This document shows positions 4,967 through 7,856 of a DNA stretch of 7,856 bases, piece by piece (the stretch's first letter is position 1; every line of letters starts with the position of its first letter). The stretch covers positions 1 to 7,856 of the forward strand of contig CAJJQT010000084.1 of the NCBI GenBank assembly GCA_905193995.1. The letters run 5' to 3'. The translations under genes and the position numbers were made by a program. Below the pieces are notes generated by a model. That model was not told the DNA's origin and searched no databases. It saw only the letters and a program-made list of their open reading frames with translations. This DNA comes from an uncultured Porphyromonadaceae bacterium (GTDB lineage: Bacteria; Bacteroidota; Bacteroidia; Bacteroidales; Muribaculaceae).

Positions 4967-7054
4967 ATGAAAAAGTACATTGCGATACCGGTCGTTTCAC
5001 TGTTCCCGATAATTATGTCCGCGCAAAACGCCGAGACTGATTCCATCCGAACAGAGAATCTCAACGAGGTCGTCGTTGAGGCCCGGATGCAGACCACATC
5101 GGCAACGGTCTCGACCTATATTCCCACATCGCGCCAGAAGAACACGTCCCAGACGGGCACGGACCTGATCGACCAAATGGGTATACCTCAGCTTAAGGTG
5201 ACACTCGGAAGCAATATCGAGACAAATTCAGGCAAACCCGTCGCAGTGTATATCGACTTTATCCCGGCTTCGGAGAATGATCTGAAAGCCATGCGCATGT
5301 CGGATGTCAGAAAAGTGGAGTATTATGAATATCCGTCGGATCCGCGTCTGCAGGGCAACCCATATGTAGTCAACTACATCATGGCCAAATATGAGTACGG
5401 AGGCTATGTAAAAGGATTCGACCATACAAATCTGCTGAGCTATTCCGAGCAATTGCTCGGCAATGTAAGACTGCAGTACAGAAAGATGACATACGACCTC
5501 ATGGGATATGGCTGGGGAATGACAAATGACCACTACGGCTCCGAACTGACCGAGACATACAGACTACCTCAGACGGACGGCACGGTGAAGGTGTTCGACA
5601 GATATTCCAACACAACATCTTCAAAAGAAAGACGTCAGCAATACTTTGCGGCCTTCAAGGCCACTTACAATTCCGACAAGATACAGGCTGCGACGCAGAT
5701 AAACGGCAGCATAAACCGCAAGCCTCATTCCGACCGCAACGGTGAAGTCGTCTATTCGCCGGCCGACTATCCCTCGACAGTATATACGTCAGCCTTAAAC
5801 AATACGTCAAAATTCCTCTCATACAACGGCTATTATTTCATCGCGCTACCCAAAGGCAACTCAATAGCTTTCACGCCCTCATACACGTATTCGCATACCG
5901 AACAAAATTCATCATATACAGAGAACGGATATGCCCCGATACTGAACGGCGCCACTGACAATACAAATCAATTCAAAAGCGATCTAAAATTCAATCACGA
6001 CTTCGGCAGATACGGCAATCTGCTCGGATTCGTGCGTGGGGCATACGAATACAACCGCACCCGATACCGCGGCACTGCCAATTCTTTAGACAAAGCAAAG
6101 TCGTCACGCTTCGGTGTCGGAGCAAATTACAACATAACTGTCGGGAATTTTTACGGAACCACAGGATTCGGATGGGACTGGGACCGACTGCAATTCGGCG
6201 ATATGATCGACCGGCCGTCCTCTCCGTGGTTCGACCTGTCGTTACAGTATGGATTCAGGGAAAAGCATTCAGTCTCCACCACCTTCCATTACAGTTCATG
6301 GCAGCCATCCCCGAGCTATAAGAGCGAAAATATAATCCAGTCGACGCCACTGATGAGCTATACCGGCAACCCCAACCTTGTACCGTCCAAAAGCTATGAC
6401 ATTGATCTAAGATATACGTGGCTTCCTAACAACGATTACAGCTTCAGTGCCTTTGCATGGGCATGGATCGTCGGCAACAGATATGCTTACGACTATGAGG
6501 CGACATCCACGGGTGTACTACGGACAATCAAGCAGCCGATGGGGAACTTTGCGCAGGGAAAATACGGCATAAGCGGAACTTTGCGATTCTTTGACAGAAA
6601 ACTCATGCTTACGGGACAGGTCGGACAAGTACTGAACTATAACGGGTACCCGTATAGTGTCAATCATTCATACATTGACTGGTATGCAAGGGTGCGGTAT
6701 TATATCGGAAACTGGAACTTCACAGCCACCTACATATCCGACAACGGGAGCGCGGACGGATGCATGAACGGTATATGGAACTATGGTAAAAGCGACTGGT
6801 ACCTCACGGTCGGATGGTCTGATTCGGACTGGAATATCAGAGCCGATATTATTAATTTCTCGCGATGGAACTGGCGCAGCGACAGGCAGAAAATGCGCAG
6901 CAAATATTATGATACCACAGAAATTATGCTCAACGGACAAAGCCACGCACTGATACAATTGTCTGCAACATATACCTTCGGTTTCGGCAAAAAAGTCAGC
7001 AGCGACAACGAACCCGGCGTGTCAGGGGCTGCCTCGTCGGGAATATTACAATAG
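4967..7054 (+). CDS. TonB-receptor-like outer-membrane beta-barrel protein
   Basis: A 695-residue exported protein. Residues 1-19 form a signal peptide ending MSA, then mature QNAETDS and a NLNEVVVEA motif (31-39), the usual entry to a TonB-receptor plug in Bacteroidota. A plug-like domain spans about 55-143 (GTDLIDQMGIPQLKV, PVAVYIDFIP, MSDVRKVEYYEYPSDPRLQG). From about 144 to 677 runs a long series of aromatic amphipathic strands with many Tyr, Trp and Asn, ending in LIQLSATYTFGFGKKV. That resembles the OMP_b-brl_3 type barrel. An 18-residue Gly/Ser-rich tail follows. There is no N-terminal carboxypeptidase-regulatory-like domain and no SusD partner next to it, so it does not look like a SusC pair and its ligand is unknown. 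ATG 4967 is chosen over an in-frame TTG at 4901 because it directly begins the signal peptide. The Crp-like gene upstream and the palindrome between them suggest regulated uptake or export. Confidence 0.88.
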   Translation: MKKYIAIPVVSLFPIIMSAQNAETDSIRTENLNEVVVEARMQTTSATVSTYIPTSRQKNTSQTGTDLIDQMGIPQLKVTLGSNIETNSGKPVAVYIDFIPASENDLKAMRMSDVRKVEYYEYPSDPRLQGNPYVVNYIMAKYEYGGYVKGFDHTNLLSYSEQLLGNVRLQYRKMTYDLMGYGWGMTNDHYGSELTETYRLPQTDGTVKVFDRYSNTTSSKERRQQYFAAFKATYNSDKIQAATQINGSINRKPHSDRNGEVVYSPADYPSTVYTSALNNTSKFLSYNGYYFIALPKGNSIAFTPSYTYSHTEQNSSYTENGYAPILNGATDNTNQFKSDLKFNHDFGRYGNLLGFVRGAYEYNRTRYRGTANSLDKAKSSRFGVGANYNITVGNFYGTTGFGWDWDRLQFGDMIDRPSSPWFDLSLQYGFREKHSVSTTFHYSSWQPSPSYKSENIIQSTPLMSYTGNPNLVPSKSYDIDLRYTWLPNNDYSFSAFAWAWIVGNRYAYDYEATSTGVLRTIKQPMGNFAQGKYGISGTLRFFDRKLMLTGQVGQVLNYNGYPYSVNHSYIDWYARVRYYIGNWNFTATYISDNGSADGCMNGIWNYGKSDWYLTVGWSDSDWNIRADIINFSRWNWRSDRQKMRSKYYDTTEIMLNGQSHALIQLSATYTFGFGKKVSSDNEPGVSGAASSGILQ

Positions 7055-7113
7055 GCCGCAGCCCATTGCAACGTGCTTCGCGGAGCAACATGATGGTCTG
7101 CAGCCGAAATTTT
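7054..7113 (+). terminator. Possible imperfect terminator hairpin after the barrel gene
   Basis: GGCCGCAG (7054-7061) can pair with CTGCAGCC (7098-7105) with one mismatch. Inner complementary pieces (CCAT with ATGG, TTGC with GCAA) continue the fold, and AAATTTT follows at 7107-7113. The stem is long but broken and the T-run short, so this is tentative. Confidence 0.35.
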
Positions 7114-7161
7114 GGCAAAAGAAAAGGGATATTGTGCAAGCTTAGGAAAAGGAATTTTTGC

Positions 7162-7169
7162 TAACTTCG
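7162..7169 (+). promoter_or_regulatory. Possible -7 box of the reductase gene
   Basis: TAACTTCG, one mismatch from TAnnTTTG, ends 15 bases before ATG 7185. No TTG lies at the normal -33 distance (the nearest is about 27 bases upstream), so support is weak. Confidence 0.35.
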
Positions 7170-7184
7170 CGTTATTAAAGTATT

Positions 7185-7856
7185 ATGAATATGGAACGAC
7201 CTTATATAATATGCCATATGGTCGAGTCGATCGACGGCCGCATAGACTGCGGCATGGTCGACAAGATCAGCGGCGACGAGTACTACACGACCCTCGCATC
7301 GCTCCGGTGCCCGGCATCGATCGAAGGGCGCGTGACTATGGAACATTACTATGCCCTGCCCGAGCGGTTCGCGGCAAAGGACTGCACTCCAGCGGGCAAG
7401 CCTGCCGTCAACAGGACGACCGGAAGGCATGACTTCCACATTTGCCCCGACACACACGGAACGCTGCAGTGGGAAAGCGCCTCTATGGACGACGGGCGCC
7501 CCCTGTTGATCCTGACTTCGGAATGTGCTCCGAAAGAATACCTCGACTATCTGCAAGAGAAAGGCATATCGTATATCGCCGCGGGTAAGGAAGCCATCGA
7601 CCTGCCCGAAGCCATGAAAGTGCTCCGCAAGGAATTCGGAGTGGAACGGCTTGCCGTCTTATGCGGTGGCACGATCAACGGCGGCTTTCTGGAGGCCGGG
7701 CTGATCGATGAGGTGAGCCTGCTGCTTGCGCCCGGTATCGATGGCCGCGACGGCTGGCGCGCCATGTTCGACGGCATCAGCGACCAGAAGAAAGCGCCGA
7801 CAAAACTCGCGCTGCAGAGCGTGGAACACCTCGACAACGATGTACTGTGGATAAAA
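7185..7856 (+). CDS. RibD C-terminal / dihydrofolate-reductase-like NADPH reductase (3' end outside window)
   Basis: An open frame of 224 codons runs from ATG 7185 to the last base with no stop. Members of this group are about 220-230 residues, so only a few residues are probably missing. Family marks are YIICHMVESIDGRID (7-21), a strand-helix-strand body with PLLILTSECAPKEYLDYLQEKGI (106-128), and the NADPH-site region VERLAVLCGGTINGGFLEAGLIDEVSLLLAPGIDG (153-187). This is the RibD_C fold, related to DHFR. The homologous reductases reduce the ribosyl group of the 5-amino-6-ribosylaminouracil phosphate riboflavin precursor. No deaminase domain or riboflavin neighbour is seen here, so a different substrate is quite possible. 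A second in-frame ATG at 7191 is an equally plausible start, shortening the protein by two residues. It has its own weak promoter and is not tightly linked to the barrel gene. Confidence 0.85.
   Translation, partial: MNMERPYIICHMVESIDGRIDCGMVDKISGDEYYTTLASLRCPASIEGRVTMEHYYALPERFAAKDCTPAGKPAVNRTTGRHDFHICPDTHGTLQWESASMDDGRPLLILTSECAPKEYLDYLQEKGISYIAAGKEAIDLPEAMKVLRKEFGVERLAVLCGGTINGGFLEAGLIDEVSLLLAPGIDGRDGWRAMFDGISDQKKAPTKLALQSVEHLDNDVLWIK

Noticed and set aside
4967..7054. SusC-type nutrient receptor
   Set aside because: There is no SusD lipoprotein gene next to it, no N-terminal carboxypeptidase-like domain, and it is much shorter than SusC proteins (about 1000 residues).
7112..7432. Plus-strand 106-codon frame at the start of the reductase region
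   Set aside because: It is out of frame with the reductase gene that starts at 7185, which carries clear RibD_C motifs to the window end.

Overview
This window looks like Bacteroidota chromosome, most likely order Bacteroidales. The upstream regions carry the Bacteroidetes-type promoter pattern (TTG, about 20 bases, then TAnnTTTG) rather than E. coli-like -35/-10 boxes. Clear Shine-Dalgarno sequences are not seen, and the proteins (short Crp-type regulator ending in LSRLRKK, TonB-receptor-like barrel, small HGYQ-type barrel) have a Bacteroidales flavour. A finer assignment such as Muribaculaceae is only an impression.

Layout. (1) 1-2356, plus strand: the 3' end of a surface-polysaccharide locus. 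It holds the C-terminal part of a family 2 glycosyltransferase with membrane helices, a complete DegT-type PLP sugar aminotransferase, and a PglC-like phosphoglycosyl transferase whose TTG start overlaps the aminotransferase stop. A GC-rich hairpin with a T-run closes it. Together they would make an amino-sugar nucleotide, load the first sugar phosphate onto a polyprenyl carrier, and extend the glycan. (2) 2412-3467, minus strand: a small outer-membrane beta-barrel protein and an HxlR-family winged-helix regulator, each with its own promoter. (3) 3671-4120, plus strand: a small cupin divergent from hxlR. The 203-bp gap between them carries two facing promoters, both with inverted repeats over the -7 element. 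(4) 4140-4180: a perfect 17-bp inverted repeat with a T7 loop. (5) 4309-7054, plus strand: a Crp/Fnr-type regulator followed by a TonB-receptor-like outer-membrane barrel, with a 14-bp palindrome between them that could be the operator. (6) 7185 to the window end: a RibD C-terminal/dihydrofolate-reductase-like reductase, cut by the window edge just about where the family normally ends.

No gene-free stretch exceeds 300 bases. I see no tRNA, rRNA, CRISPR array, insertion sequence or phage gene. I find no clearly new multi-gene system. The best leads are the two regulator/target pairs with candidate operators (HxlR-cupin and Crp-barrel) and the unusual 17-bp hairpin.
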